64,000 nt of DNA from Bufo bufo. Taxonomy: Eukaryota > Chordata > Amphibia > Anura > Bufonidae. Positions 20,431-33,500 of the stretch are shown piece after piece (the first letter of the stretch is position 1; each line of letters opens with the position of its first letter). The stretch lies in assembly GCF_905171765.1 (NCBI RefSeq), contig NC_053389.1:782074772-782138771 (forward strand). Direction: 5' to 3'. A model generated the notes under the pieces. The model ran no database searches and had not been told where the DNA came from. It worked only from the letters and a program-made list of their open reading frames with translations. Both the position numbers and the translations under genes were made by a program.

Positions 20431-21869
20431 ATAACCTAAAAACAGGCAGGAGCTCTAAAGTCAGAGTGCCACAAAGAAAAGGTGTGCCCTTCCCATCACT
20501 GCACGGGTGGACCAGGGTGTGCTAGAAGTTGGAATCAGCCACCGTGGAGGAACTACAACCATCCTCATTGCCACCACCACTCCCATCATCTCCAGTCTCC
20601 AGTCACCATGCCAACCCCTGTGGGCTGGCGTGCAGCGCTGTACTCTTTTATGACTTCTTATTTGTGATATATGGTATATCGTTTAGACTGTAAGCTTACT
20701 TTTATCATGTGTTTTATAGTCCAGACAATACAGTATATTCTTTTCCCTTCCCACTTCATTCTTTGTAAATTTAATCTCAGCGTCCCCCGCACGCACTCAT
20801 TTCCCCTGTACGCTGCTCTCGGATGCATTCTGAATGATAGATATCACACACACACAATGTTGCAAATCCCCAGATCGACAATCTTTTCTTATATACATCG
20901 GCTTGTCGCTTTTGTTGGCCGCCCTATGGGACGGTGACAATCTAGTTGGTAGATTGAAGCCATTTGTCTTCTGCCTCTCAACCTCTCCTGACTCCCTCTA
21001 ATCTTTGACAGCCTCATATACGAGGGCAGAATTCTGATTCCCTCTAAGAAGAGGTGCTCACACCGAGATTCAGGTCTGAAAAAAAGCCAAAACCAATAGC
21101 CATTAATATATTGCAGCACTCTTTCTAATGGTTACTTGATAATTGGCCGTTCTGTTCAGAAAGGGCAGCAGTGCAGATTCTGCGGCTTGTTAAACGGAGA
21201 GTCGATTGGAGAGAGCAGTAGGACGTAGATGATAGATATGTGGTTAACGGAGGCATGATCGGAATGTAAAAACAGCAACGGTAATAGATTCCTGCATGAA
21301 GCCAATAATATCAATATATACACAGATCACATACACAGCACTTGTGTTTCCAGGAAATATCTTCACTTCAGATTTAATAGTTATTATATATGTGGTGTGC
21401 GTAGGATGGAGATAACGTCATCAGACACAATTCTGCTTTATGTGCAGCTACATTCTAGACATAACTTTTTATCATACGAGTCATAATATTATGTATGATT
21501 GTGGTTTTATTTGCATCTTCAGAGTCGGAGAAGTGGATTTCTTTCAGAGGATGGCAGCACAAGGGGCACAGAAAGGTCAGCAGAAACAGGAGATAGAGCA
21601 TGGAAAATATTGGTTTGAGAACTAGAAGTAGCTCCCTATGAGTCAAAGTCCGACTTTTTAACAAGCATTGGAAGATGGCAAGGGAAAATAGCCAAGCCAA
21701 ATATCTATCCATAGACAGCTGTTTCAGGATGCTTGCTCCTCATCAGCTGGCTGAGTGTGATGCTGCAGGACCCCAGAGCAGGGGGTATCTGCAAATGGTT
21801 TGTTCTTTAATGAAATGTTATCAAATGTTATGCTATGTATTGTCATGTTATGTATTATGGCCAGTATCG
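20431..21869. other. No gene recognised
   Basis: High-complexity noncoding DNA. 20690-21300 retains CpGs and lacks recognisable repeats. None of the short frames looks like a known protein. Confidence 0.45.
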
Positions 21870-22190
21870 TCATAGATGGATGGCACACCCAGAGTTAACA
21901 ATCCTGTCCCAGCCCTTGAAGGTTGTTGCAAGGGGTGGCTTGCTCCACCCCAGCTCTATATAGTGTATAGTGAGAGTTCAAAAAGGAAGGAAGCAGTGAC
22001 CAATGCTCCCTCTTTTTAGGCCCATATAGCTTAATTGACTAACCGATCTCTGTGTTAATTACAGCAAGAAAGAGAGAGAAAGAGGAGTACTTGGAATCTA
22101 GAGAACATGGCCAAGAGTCAGTAAGGTATCAGCCATTGAAGACAATAAAGATTTTACTGCCATGGAGGGATTACTGGTAAGACACCCTAC
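21870..22190 (+). mobile_element. Possible LTR fragment
   Basis: Holds repeated ATGTTATGTATT-type sequence at its start, then CAGCTCTATATAGTG (TATA-like) at about 21950 and a purine-rich segment. Suggestive of an LTR promoter region only. Confidence 0.25.
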
Positions 22191-22224
22191 ACACTTCAGG
22201 AATGACCCAAATAGTTGTATCATT

Positions 22225-22362
22225 CAACCAGAGGTCTAATAGGGGTCTGATCTGAGGTCTGAAACTAGGGTCTGATTTGGGGGTCTGATCTAAGGATATG
22301 ATATGTAGGGGGGTCTGATCTAAGGTCTGAGATGGGGGTCTGATCTGAAAGGTAAGCGAGTA
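22225..22362 (+). repeat. GGGGTCTGATCTGAGG minisatellite
   Basis: About seven imperfect copies of a roughly 16-22-bp unit built on GGTCTGATCTGAGG. Confidence 0.8.
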
Positions 22363-22639
22363 ATTTTTGTACTGGCACACAATATAAGGGGGTATTTTTT
22401 GTACTTGCACACTATCTGTGTGGTACCAGTATTTTCAGAGGGACTGTTTCTGCAGTATAGTATTGGGTACCACAGTGGCTACAGTATTGGGGGTGGCAGG
22501 ATGAGGTGTTCTGAGGGTGGAAGAATGATGGAAAAGTAGGAAACTAAGATGTCTGTTTGTTAAACTCTACAGAGCAAAGATATGGCTGTAAGAAATCATC
22601 ATGGTGGTCTGGTCTGAAAGGAGAAGAAGAGGAAAGAGA

Positions 22640-22958
22640 ATGTCTACAAGTGTTGGACGAACATCGGCAAGGATTTTTCGCGAACACGTGTTCTTGATGT
22701 TCACGAACCGCGCGTTCGTGGCAGGCCCCATTTACTTCATTGACAGGCGAACCTGAAAAACCTTCAGGTAATATTTGCAGCCACCAAATACTTACGAGAA
22801 GTGCACAAATACTCCCACAACATGGACAGTGACATACCAGAGGGGGATCAATGGCAAAAATTCCCAAAAGAAATATGTATTTTAATCAGGGGCAATTTTT
22901 ATGCGTCTTAAAGGGAAAGTATTAAAAATGTGCCCTGCTGGAGCCTAGAACATTTTTA
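22640..22958 (+). mobile_element. hAT terminal fragment (GCGAAC family)
   Basis: Clustered TCGCGAACACG, TTCACGAACCGCG and GGCGAACC motifs are followed by CATTTACTTCATTGACAGG. This resembles the left end of hAT-B at 23895, which has the same GCGAAC clusters and a CCATAGACTTCAATAGGCAGG block. No transposase is attached. Confidence 0.55.
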
Positions 22959-23894
22959 TTTTAGGCCACAGGAGTATGGGCCCCAAAAATTTGGCATTCA
23001 CCTGACAGAAAAGAACAAGTGATTATGTGGCTGGAGGTATATAAGACAGTCAGTGGATAACAATTTTACTGTAGGCCAGTAAAGTACAGGCCCCAAAAAT
23101 TATGCATTCACCTGACAGAAAAGAAAAAGTGATTATTAGTGTTCAGCGCGAATATTCGAATTGTGAATTTTAATTGCAAATATCACCTTTTTGAGGATTC
23201 GCGAATATTTAGAATATAGTGCTATATATTCGTATATGCGAATAGTGTTGATCACGAATATTCTAATCGCTAATTTATCGTGAATTTTTTTGCGAATTTA
23301 TCGCGAATATTGGCACTTAGCCACATCCCTAGCAACCAATAGGAAAGTTGCCTGCTCCTTAGTGTAGATCGCGAATATTCTAATCGCTAATTTTTATCAA
23401 GAACATATTACAATGCCGATTTTCGAAAGCAAGAAAAAAATTACTGGAGATCACGAATTCTCGAAATGGTGAATTTATAGCGATTATTCAGGCAAAAATT
23501 TGCTAACTATTGCAAATTCGTATATAGCTTAAGCCGCTTATTACTAGTAATTATGTGGCTGGAGGTATATTAGACGGTCAGTGGATAAAAATTTTGCTGC
23601 AGGCCAGTGGAGTACAGGCCCCAATCATTAGGCATTCACCAGACAGTAAAGAACAAGTGATTATGTGGCTGGAGATATATTAGACGGTCAGTGGATAACA
23701 ATTTAATTGTAGGCCAGTGGAGTACAGGCCCCAAACATTAGGCATTCACCGGACAGAAAAAAACAAGTGATTATGTGGCTGGAGGTATTTTAGGCGGTCA
23801 GTGGATAACAATTTTATTGTAGGCCAGTAAAGGACCCAAACATGAGGCATTCACCGGACAGAAAAGAACAAGTAATTATGTGGCTGGAGGTATA
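22959..23894 (+). repeat. Tandem array of about 108-bp units
   Basis: Units start GTGATTATGTGGCTGGAGG and include CAGTGGATAACAATTTTA and TACAGGCCCCAAA. Copies begin near 23019, 23129 (interrupted), 23547, 23655, 23765 and 23871. The array ends where hAT-B begins. Confidence 0.85.
23137..23546. mobile_element. hAT MITE (410 bp) inserted in the 108-bp array
   Basis: The ends TAGTGTTCAGCG and (inverse) TAGTAATAAGCG are flanked by GTGATTAT (23129-23136) and GTAATTAT (23547-23554), a 7/8 target duplication inside one array unit. The interior is rich in GCGAATA/TATTCGC motifs. Confidence 0.75.
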
Positions 23895-24273
23895 TAGAGA
23901 TGTCGCGAACATAAAATTTTCCGTTCGCGAACGGCGAACGCGAATTTCCTCGAATGTTCGTGAACGGGCGAACCGGGCGAACCGCCATAGACTTCAATAG
24001 GCAGGTGAATTTTAAAACCCACAGGGACTCTTTCTGGCCACAATAGTGATGGAAAAGTTGTTTCAAGGGGACTAACACCTGGACTGTGGCATGCCGGAGG
24101 GGGATCCATGGCAAAACTCCCATGGAAAATTACGTAGTTGACGCAGAGTCGGGTTTTAATCCATAAAGGGCATAAATCACCTAACATTCCTAAATTGTTT
24201 GGAATAACGTGCTTTAAAACATCAGGTATAACGTGCTTTAAAACATCAGGTATGATCAGGTAAGGGTTACGCC
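23895..24273 (+). mobile_element. hAT-B left terminal segment
   Basis: Starts TAGAGATGTCGCGAACATAA, which pairs with the inverse of GTTCGGGACATCTCTA ending at 59941 (and with another copy ending at 60526). Dense GCGAAC/GTTCGC motifs fill the first 100 bp. It runs to the point where hAT-A is inserted and resumes at 53978. The same sequence, uninterrupted, is present inverted at about 60138-60526. Confidence 0.8.
24266..24273. other. hAT-A target duplication, left (GTTACGCC)
   Basis: GTTACGCC here and GTTACGCT at 53978-53985 flank hAT-A. The uninterrupted paralogue around 60138 reads GGCGTAAC on the plus strand once, which is the pre-insertion site in inverse. Confidence 0.88.
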
Positions 24274-24420
24274 TAGAGTTGAGCGAACACCTGGATGTTC
24301 GGGTTCGAGAAGTTCGGCCGAACTTCCCGGAAATGTTCGGGTTCGGGATCCGAACCCGACCCGAACTTCATCCCGAACCCCATTGAAGTCAATGGGGACC
24401 CAAACTTTTCGGCACTAAAA
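24274..24420 (+). repeat. hAT-A left end with clustered CCGAAC motifs
   Basis: At least eight copies of GTTCGG or CCGAAC in both orientations lie within 150 bp of the terminus. The right end (53860-53977) has the same motif. They are likely transposase-binding subterminal repeats (inference). Confidence 0.75.
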
Positions 24421-24565
24421 AGGCTGTAAAACAGCCCAGGAAAGAGCTAGAGGGCTGCAAAAGGCAGCAACATGTAGGTAAATCCCCTGCAAACAAATAT
24501 GGATAGGGAAATGAATTAAAAAAATTAAAAAATAAAAAAAAATTAACCAATATCAATTGGACAGA
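24421..24565. other. hAT-A noncoding between left end and array
   Basis: A/T-rich noncoding sequence ending in a poly-A-rich stretch just before the array. No ORF. Confidence 0.7.
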
Positions 24566-27500
24566 GGTCCCATAGCAGAGAATCGGGCTTCACGTCAGCA
24601 GAGAATCAGTCTCTTCATGCCATAGCAGAGAATCTGGCTTCATGTCAGCAGAGAATCAGTCTCTTCATGCCATAGCAGAGAATCTGGCTTCATGTCAGCA
24701 GAGAATCAGTCTTCATGTCATAGCAGAGAATCAGGCTTCAGTTCACCCACCACTGGAACAGGCCACTGTCACATATTTAGGCCCCGGCACCCAGACAGAG
24801 GAGAGAGGTCCCGTAACAGAGAATCTGGCTTCATGTCAGCACAGAATCAGTCTTCATGTCATAGCAGAGAATCAGGGTTCACGTCACCCACCACTGGAAG
24901 AGGCCACTGTCACACATTTAGGCCCAGGCACCCAGGCAGAGGAGAGAGGTCCCGTAACAGAGATTCAGGCTTCATGTCAGCAGAGAATCAGTCTTCATGT
25001 CATAGCAGAGAATCAGGCTTCACGTCACCCACCACTGGAACAGGCCACTGTCACACATTTAGGCCCCGGCACCCAGACAGAGGAGAGAGGTCCCAAAACA
25101 GAGATTCAGGCTTCATGTCAGCAGAGAATCAGTCTTCATGTCATAGCAGAGAATCAGGCTTCACGTCACCCACCACTGGAACAGGCCACTGTCACATATT
25201 TAGGCCCCGGCACCCAGACAGAGGAGAGAGGTCCCATAACAGAGATTCAGGCTTCATGTCAGCAGAGAATCAGTCTTCATGTCATAGCAGAGAATCAGGC
25301 TTCACGTCACCCACCACTGGAACAGGCCACTGTCACACATTTAGGCCAGGCACCCAGGCAGAGGAGAGAGGTCCCGTAACAGAGATTCAGGCTTCATGTC
25401 AGCAGAGAATCAGTCTTCATGTCATAGCAGAGAATCAGGCTTCACGTCACACACCACAGGAACAGGCCACTGTCACATATTTAGGCCCAGGCACCCAGGC
25501 AGAGGAGAGAGGTCCCATAACAGAGATTCAGGCTTCATGTCAGCAGAGAATCAGTCTTCATGTCATAGCAGAGAATCAGGCTTCACGTCACCCACCACTG
25601 GAACAGGCCACTGTCACATATTTAGGCCCCGGCACCCAGACAGAGGAGAGAGGTCCCGTAACAGAGATTCAGGCTTCATGTCAGCAGAGAATCAGTCTTC
25701 ATGTCATAGCAGAGAATCAGGCTTCACGTCACCCACCACTGGAACAGGCCACTGTCACACATTTAGGCCCCGGCACCCAGACAGAGGAGAGAGGTCCCAA
25801 AACAGAGATTCAGGCTTCATGTCAGCAGAGAATTAGTCTTCATGTCATAGCAGAGAATCAGGCTTCACGTCACCCACCACTGGAACAGGCCACTGTCACA
25901 TATTTAGGCCCCGGCACCCAGACAGAGGAGAGAGGTCCCATAACAGAGATTCAGGCTTCATGTCAGCAGAGAATCAGTCTTCATGTCATAGCAGAGAATC
26001 AGGCTTCACGTCACCCACCACTGGAACAGGCCACTGTCACACATTTAGGCCAGGCACCCAGGCAGAGGAGAGAGGTCCCGTAACAGAGATTCAGGCTTCA
26101 TGTCAGCAGAGAATCAGTCTTCATGTCATAGCAGAGAATCGGGCTTCACGTCACACACCACAGGAACAGGCCACTGTCACATATTTAGGCCCAGGCACCC
26201 AGGCAGAGGAGAGAGGTCCCATAACAGAGATTCAGGCTTCATGTCAGCAGAGAATCAGTCTTCATGTCATAGCAGAGAATCAGGCTTCACGTCACCCACC
26301 ACTGGAACAGGCCACTGTCACATATTTAGGCCCCGGCACCCAGACAGAGGAGAGAGGTCCCGTAACAGAGATTCAGGCTTCATGTCAGCAGAGAATCAGT
26401 CTTCATGTCATAGCAGAGAATCAGGCTTCACGTCACCCACCACTGGAACAGGCCACTGTCACACATTTAGGCCCCGGCACCCAGACAGAGGAGAGAGGTC
26501 CCAAAACAGAGATTCAGGCTTCATGTCAGCAGAGAATCAGTCTTCATGTCATAGCAGAGAATCAGGCTTCACGTCACCCACCACTGGAACAGGCCACTGT
26601 CACATATTTAGGCCCCGGCACCCAGACAGAGGAGAGAGGTCCCATAACAGAGATTCAGGCTTCATGTCAGCAGAGAATCAGTCTTCATGTCATAGCAGAG
26701 AATCAGGCTTCACGTCACCCACCACTGGAACAGGCCACTGTCACACATTTAGGCCAGGCACCCAGGCAGAGGAGAGAGGTCCCGTAACAGAGATTCAGGC
26801 TTCATGTCAGCAGAGAATCAGTCTTCATGTCATAGCAGAGAATCGGGCTTCACGTCACCCACCACAGGAACAGGCCACTGTCACATATTTAGGCCCAGGC
26901 ACCCAGGCAGAGGAGAGAGGTCCCATAACAGAGATTCAGGCTTCATGTCAGCAGAGAATCAGTCTTCATGTCATAGCAGAGAATCAGGCTTCACGTCACC
27001 CACCACTGGAACAGGCCACTGTCACATATTTAGGCCCCGGCACCCAGACAGAGGAGAGAGGTCCCGTAACAGAGATTCAGGCTTCATGTCAGCAGAGAAT
27101 CAGTCTTCATGTCATAGCAGAGAATCAGGCTTCACGTCACCCACCACTGGAACAGGCCACTGTCACACATTTAGGCCCCGGCACCCAGACAGAGGAGAGA
27201 GGTCCCAAAACAGAGATTCAGGCTTCATGTCAGCAGAGAATCAGTCTTCATGTCATAGCAGAGAATCAGGCTTCACGTCACCCACCACTGGAACAGGCCA
27301 CTGTCACATATTTAGGCCCCGGCACCCAGACAGAGGAGAGAGGTCCCATAACAGAGATTCAGGCTTCATGTCAGCAGAGAATCAGTCTTCATGTCATAGC
27401 AGAGAATCAGGCTTCACGTCACCCACCACTGGAACAGGCCACTGTCACACATTTAGGCCAGGCACCCAGGCAGAGGAGAGAGGTCCCGTAACAGAGATTA

Positions 27501-30500
27501 AGGCTTCATGTCAGCAGAGAATCAGTCTTCATGTCATAGCAGAGAATCGGGCTTCACGTCACACACCACAGGAACAAGCCACTGTCACATATTTAGGCCC
27601 AGGCACCCAGGCAGAGGAGAGAGGTCCCATAACAGAGATTCAGGCTTCATGTCAGCAGAGAATCAGTCTTCATGTCATAGCAGAGAATCAGGCTTCACGT
27701 CACCCACCACTGGAACAGGCCACTGTCACATATTTAGGCCCTGGCACCCAGACAGAGGAGAGAGGTCCCGTAACAGAGAATCTGGCTTCATGTCAGCACA
27801 GAATCAGTCTTCATGTCATAGCAGAGAATCAGGGTTCACGTCACCCACCACTGGAAGAGGCCACTGTCACACATTTAGGCCCAGGCACCCAGGCAGAGGA
27901 GAGAGGTCCCGTAACAGAGATTCAGGCTTCATGTCAGCAGAGAATCAGTCTTCATGTCATAGCAGAGAATCAGGCTTCACGTCACCCACCACTGGAACAG
28001 GCCACTGTCACACATTTAGGCCCCGGCACCCAGACAGAGGAGAGAGGTCCCAAAACAGAGATTCAGGCTTCATGTCAGCAGAGAATCAGTCTTCATGTCA
28101 TAGCAGAGAATCAGGCTTCACGTCACCCACCACTGGAACAGGCCACTGTCACATATTTAGGCCCCGGCACCCAGACAGAGGAGAGAGGTCCCATAACAGA
28201 GATTCAGGCTTCATGTCAGCAGAGAATCAGTCTTCATGTCATAGCAGAGAATCAGGCTTCACGTCACCCACCACTGGAACAGGCCACTGTCACACATTTA
28301 GGCCAGGCACCCAGGCAGAGGAGAGAGGTCCCGTAACAGAGATTAAGGCTTCATGTCAGCAGAGAATCAGTCTTCATGTCATAGCAGAGAATCGGGCTTC
28401 ACGTCACACACCACAGGAACAAGCCACTGTCACATATTTAGGCCCAGGCACCCAGGCAGAGGAGAGAGGTCCCATAACAGAGATTCAGGCTTCATGTCAG
28501 CAGAGAATCAGTCTTCATGTCATAGCAGAGAATCAGGCTTCACGTCACCCACCACTGGAACAGGCCACTGTCACATATTTAGGCCCCGGCACCCAGACAG
28601 AGGAGAGAGGTCCCGTAACAGAGATTCAGGCTTCATGTCAGCAGAGAATCAGTCTTCATGTCATAGCAGAGAATCAGGCTTCACGTCACCCACCACTGGA
28701 ACAGGCCACTGTCACACATTTAGGCCCCGGCACCCAGACAGAGGAGAGAGGTCCCAAAACAGAGATTCAGGCTTCATGTCAGCAGAGAATTAGTCTTCAT
28801 GTCATAGCAGAGAATCAGGCTTCACGTCACCCACCACTGGAACAGGCCACTGTCACATATTTAGGCCCCGGCACCCAGACAGAGGAGAGAGGTCCCATAA
28901 CAGAGATTCAGGCTTCATGTCAGCAGAGAATCAGTCTTCATGTCATAGCAGAGAATCAGGCTTCACGTCACCCACCACTGGAACAGGCCACTGTCACACA
29001 TTTAGGCCAGGCACCCAGGCAGAGGAGAGAGGTCCCGTAACAGAGATTCAGGCTTCATGTCAGCAGAGAATCAGTCTTCATGTCATAGCAGAGAATCAGG
29101 CTTCACGTCACACACCACAGGAACAGGCCACTGTCACATATTTAGGCCCAGGCACCCAGGCAGAGGAGAGAGGTCCCATAACAGAGATTCAGGCTTCATG
29201 TCAGCAGAGAATCAGTCTTCATGTCATAGCAGAGAATCAGGCTTCACGTCACCCACCACTGGAACAGGCCACTGTTACATATTTAGGCCCCGGCACCCAG
29301 ACAGAGGAGAGAGGTCCCGTAACAGAGATTCAGGCTTCATGTCAGCAGAGAATCAGTCTTCATGTCATAGCAGAGAATCAGGCTTCACGTCACCCACCAC
29401 TGGAACAGGCCACTGTCACATATTTAGGCCCCGGCACCCAGACAGAGGAGAGAGGTCCCGTAACAGAGAATCTGGCTTCATGTCAGTACAGAATCAGTCT
29501 TCATGTCATAGCAGAGAATCAGGGTTCACGTCACCCACCACTGGAAGAGGCCACTGTCACACATTTAGGCCCAGGCACCCAGGCAGAGGAGAGAGGTCCC
29601 GTAACAGAGATTCAGGCTTCATGTCAGCAGAGAATCAGTCTTCATGTCATAGCAGAGAATCAGGCTTCACGTCACCCACCACTGGAACAGGCCACTGTCA
29701 CACATTTAGGCCCCGGCACCCAGACAGAGGAGAGAGGTCCCAAAACAGAGATTCAGGCTTCATGTCAGCAGAGAATCAGTCTTCATGTCATAGCAGAGAA
29801 TCAGGCTTCACGTCACCCACCACTAGAAACAGGCCACTGTCACATATTTAGGCCCCGGCACCCAGACAGAGGAGAGAGGTCCCATAACAGAGATTCAGGC
29901 TTCATGTCAGCAGAGAATCAGTCTTCATGTCATAGCAGAGAATCAGGCTTCACGTCACCCACCACTGGAACAGGCCACTGTCACACATTTAGGCCAGGCA
30001 CCCAGGCAGAGGAGAGAGGTCCCGTAACAGAGATTCAGGCTTCATGTCAGCAGAGAATCAGTCTTCATGTCATAGCAGAGAATCGGGCTTCACGTCACAC
30101 ACCACAGGAACAGGCCACTGTCACATATTTAGGCCCAGGCACCCAGGCAGAGGAGAGAGGTCCCATAACAGAGATTCAGGCTTCATGTCAGCAGAGAATC
30201 AGTCTTCATGTCATAGCAGAGAATCAGGCTTCACGTCACCCACCACTGGAACAGGCCACTGTCACATATTTAGGCCCCGGCACCCAGACAGAGGAGAGAG
30301 GTCCCGTAACAGAGATTCAGGCTTCATGTCAGCAGAGAATCAGTCTTCATGTCATAGCAGAGAATCAGGCTTCACGTCACCCACCACTGGAACAGGCCAC
30401 TGTCACACATTTAGGCCCCGGCACCCAGACAGAGGAGAGAGGTCCCAAAACAGAGATTCAGGCTTCATGTCAGCAGAGAATTAGTCTTCATGTCATAGCA

Positions 30501-33500
30501 GAGAATCAGGCTTCACGTCACCCACCACTGGAACAGGCCACTGTCACATATTTAGGCCCCGGCACCCAGACAGAGGAGAGAGGTCCCATAACAGAGATTC
30601 AGGCTTCATGTCAGCAGAGAATCAGTCTTCATGTCATAGCAGAGAATCAGGCTTCACGTCACCCACCACTGGAACAGGCCACTGTCACACATTTAGGCCA
30701 GGCACCCAGGCAGAGGAGAGAGGTCCCGTAACAGAGATTCAGGCTTCATGTCAGCAGAGAATCAGTCTTCATGTCATAGCAGAGAATCGGGCTTCACGTC
30801 ACACACCACAGGAACAGGCCACTGTCACATATTTAGGCCCAGGCACCCAGGCAGAGGAGAGAGGTCCCATAACAGAGATTCAGGCTTCATGTCAGCAGAG
30901 AATCAGTCTTCATGTCATAGCAGAGAATCAGGCTTCACGTCACCCACCACTGGAACAGGCCACTGTCACATATTTAGACCCCGGCACCCAGACAGAGGAG
31001 AGAGGTCCCGTAACAGAGATTCAGGCTTCATGTCAGCAGAGAATCAGTCTTCATGTCATAGCAGAGAATCAGGCTTCACGTCACCCACCACTGGAACAGG
31101 CCACTGTCACACATTTAGGCCCCGGCACCCAGACAGAGGAGAGAGGTCCCAAAACAGAGATTCAGGCTTCATGTCAGCAGAGAATCAGTCTTCATGTCAT
31201 AGCAGAGAATCAGGCTTCACGTCACCCACCACTGGAACAGGCCACTGTCACATATTTAGGCCCCGGCACCCAGACAGAGGAGAGAGGTCCCATAACAGAG
31301 ATTCAGGCTTCATGTCAGCAGAGAATCAGTCTTCATGTCATAGCAGAGAATCAGGCTTCACGTCACCCACCACTGGAACAGGCCACTGTCACACATTTAG
31401 GCCAGGCACCCAGGCAGAGGAGAGAGGTCCCGTAACAGAGATTCAGGCTTCATGTCAGCAGAGAATCAGTCTTCATGTCATAGCAGAGAATCGGGCTTCA
31501 CGTCACACACCACAGGAACAGGCCACTGTCACATATTTAGGCCCAGGCACCCAGGCAGAGGAGAGAGGTCCCATAACAGAGATTCAGGCTTCATGTCAGC
31601 AGAGAATCAGTCTTCATGTCATAGCAGAGAATCAGGCTTCACGTCACCCACCACTGGAACAGGCCACTGTCACATATTTAGGCCCCGGCACCCAGACAGA
31701 GGAGAGAGGTCCCGTAACAGAGATTCAGGCTTCATGTCAGCAGAGAATCAGTCTTCATGTCATAGCAGAGAATCAGGCTTCACGTCACCCACCACTGGAA
31801 CAGGCCACTGTCACACATTTAGGCCCCGGCACCCAGACAGAGGAGAGAGGTCCCAAAACAGAGATTCAGGCTTCATGTCAGCAGAGAATTAGTCTTCATG
31901 TCATAGCAGAGAATCAGGCTTCACGTCACCCACCACTGGAACAGGCCACTGTCACATATTTAGGCCCCGGCACCCAGACAGAGGAGAGAGGTCCCATAAC
32001 AGAGATTCAGGCTTCATGTCAGCAGAGAATCAGTCTTCATGTCATAGCAGAGAATCAGGCTTCACGTCACCCACCACTGGAACAGGCCACTGTCACACAT
32101 TTAGGCCAGGCACCCAGGCAGAGGAGAGAGGTCCCGTAACAGAGATTCAGGCTTCATGTCAGCAGAGAATCAGTCTTCATGTCATAGCAGAGAATCGGGC
32201 TTCACGTCACACACCACAGGAACAGGCCACTGTCACATATTTAGGCCCAGGCACCCAGGCAGAGGAGAGAGGTCCCATAACAGAGATTCAGGCTTCATGT
32301 CAGCAGAGAATCAGTCTTCATGTCATAGCAGAGAATCAGGCTTCACGTCACCCACCACTGGAACAGGCCACTGTCACATATTTAGGCCCTGGCACCCAGA
32401 CAGAGGAGAGAGGTCCCGTAACAGAGAATCTGGCTTCATGTCAGCACAGAATCAGTCTTCATGTCATAGCAGAGAATCAGGGTTCACGTCACCCACCACT
32501 GGAAGAGGCCACTGTCACACATTTAGGCCCAGGCACCCAGGCAGAGGAGAGAGGTCCCGTAACAGAGATTCAGGCTTCATGTCAGCAGAGAATCAGTCTT
32601 CATGTCATAGCAGAGAATCAGGCTTCACGTCACCCACCACTGGAACAGGCCACTGTCACATATTTAGGCCCCGGCACCCAGACAGAGGAGAGAGGTCCCA
32701 AAACAGAGATTCAGGCTTCATGTCAGCAGAGAATCAGTCTTCATGTCATAGCAGAGAATCAGGCTTCACGTCACCCACCACTGGAACAGGCCACTGTCAC
32801 ATATTTAGGCCCCGGCACCCAGACAGAGGAGAGAGGTCCCATAACAGAGATTCAGGCTTCATGTCAGCAGAGAATCAGTCTTCATGTCATAGCAGAGAAT
32901 CAGGCTTCACGTCACCCACCACTGGAACAGGCCACTGTCACACATTTAGGCCAGGCACCCAGGCAGAGGAGAGAGGTCCCGTAACAGAGATTAAGGCTTC
33001 ATGTCAGCAGAGAATCAGTCTTCATGTCATAGCAGAGAATCGGGCTTCACGTCACACACCACAGGAACAAGCCACTGTCACATATTTAGGCCCAGGCACC
33101 CAGGCAGAGGAGAGAGGTCCCATAACAGAGATTCAGGCTTCATGTCAGCAGAGAATCAGTCTTCATGTCATAGCAGAGAATCAGGCTTCACGTCACCCAC
33201 CACTGGAACAGGCCACTGTCACATATTTAGGCCCCGGCACCCAGACAGAGGAGAGAGGTCCCGTAACAGAGATTCAGGCTTCATGTCAGCAGAGAATCAG
33301 TCTTCATGTCATAGCAGAGAATCAGGCTTCACGTCACCCACCACTGGAACAGGCCACTGTCACACATTTAGGCCCCGGCACCCAGACAGAGGAGAGAGGT
33401 CCCAAAACAGAGATTCAGGCTTCATGTCAGCAGAGAATTAGTCTTCATGTCATAGCAGAGAATCAGGCTTCACGTCACCCACCACTGGAACAGGCCACTG

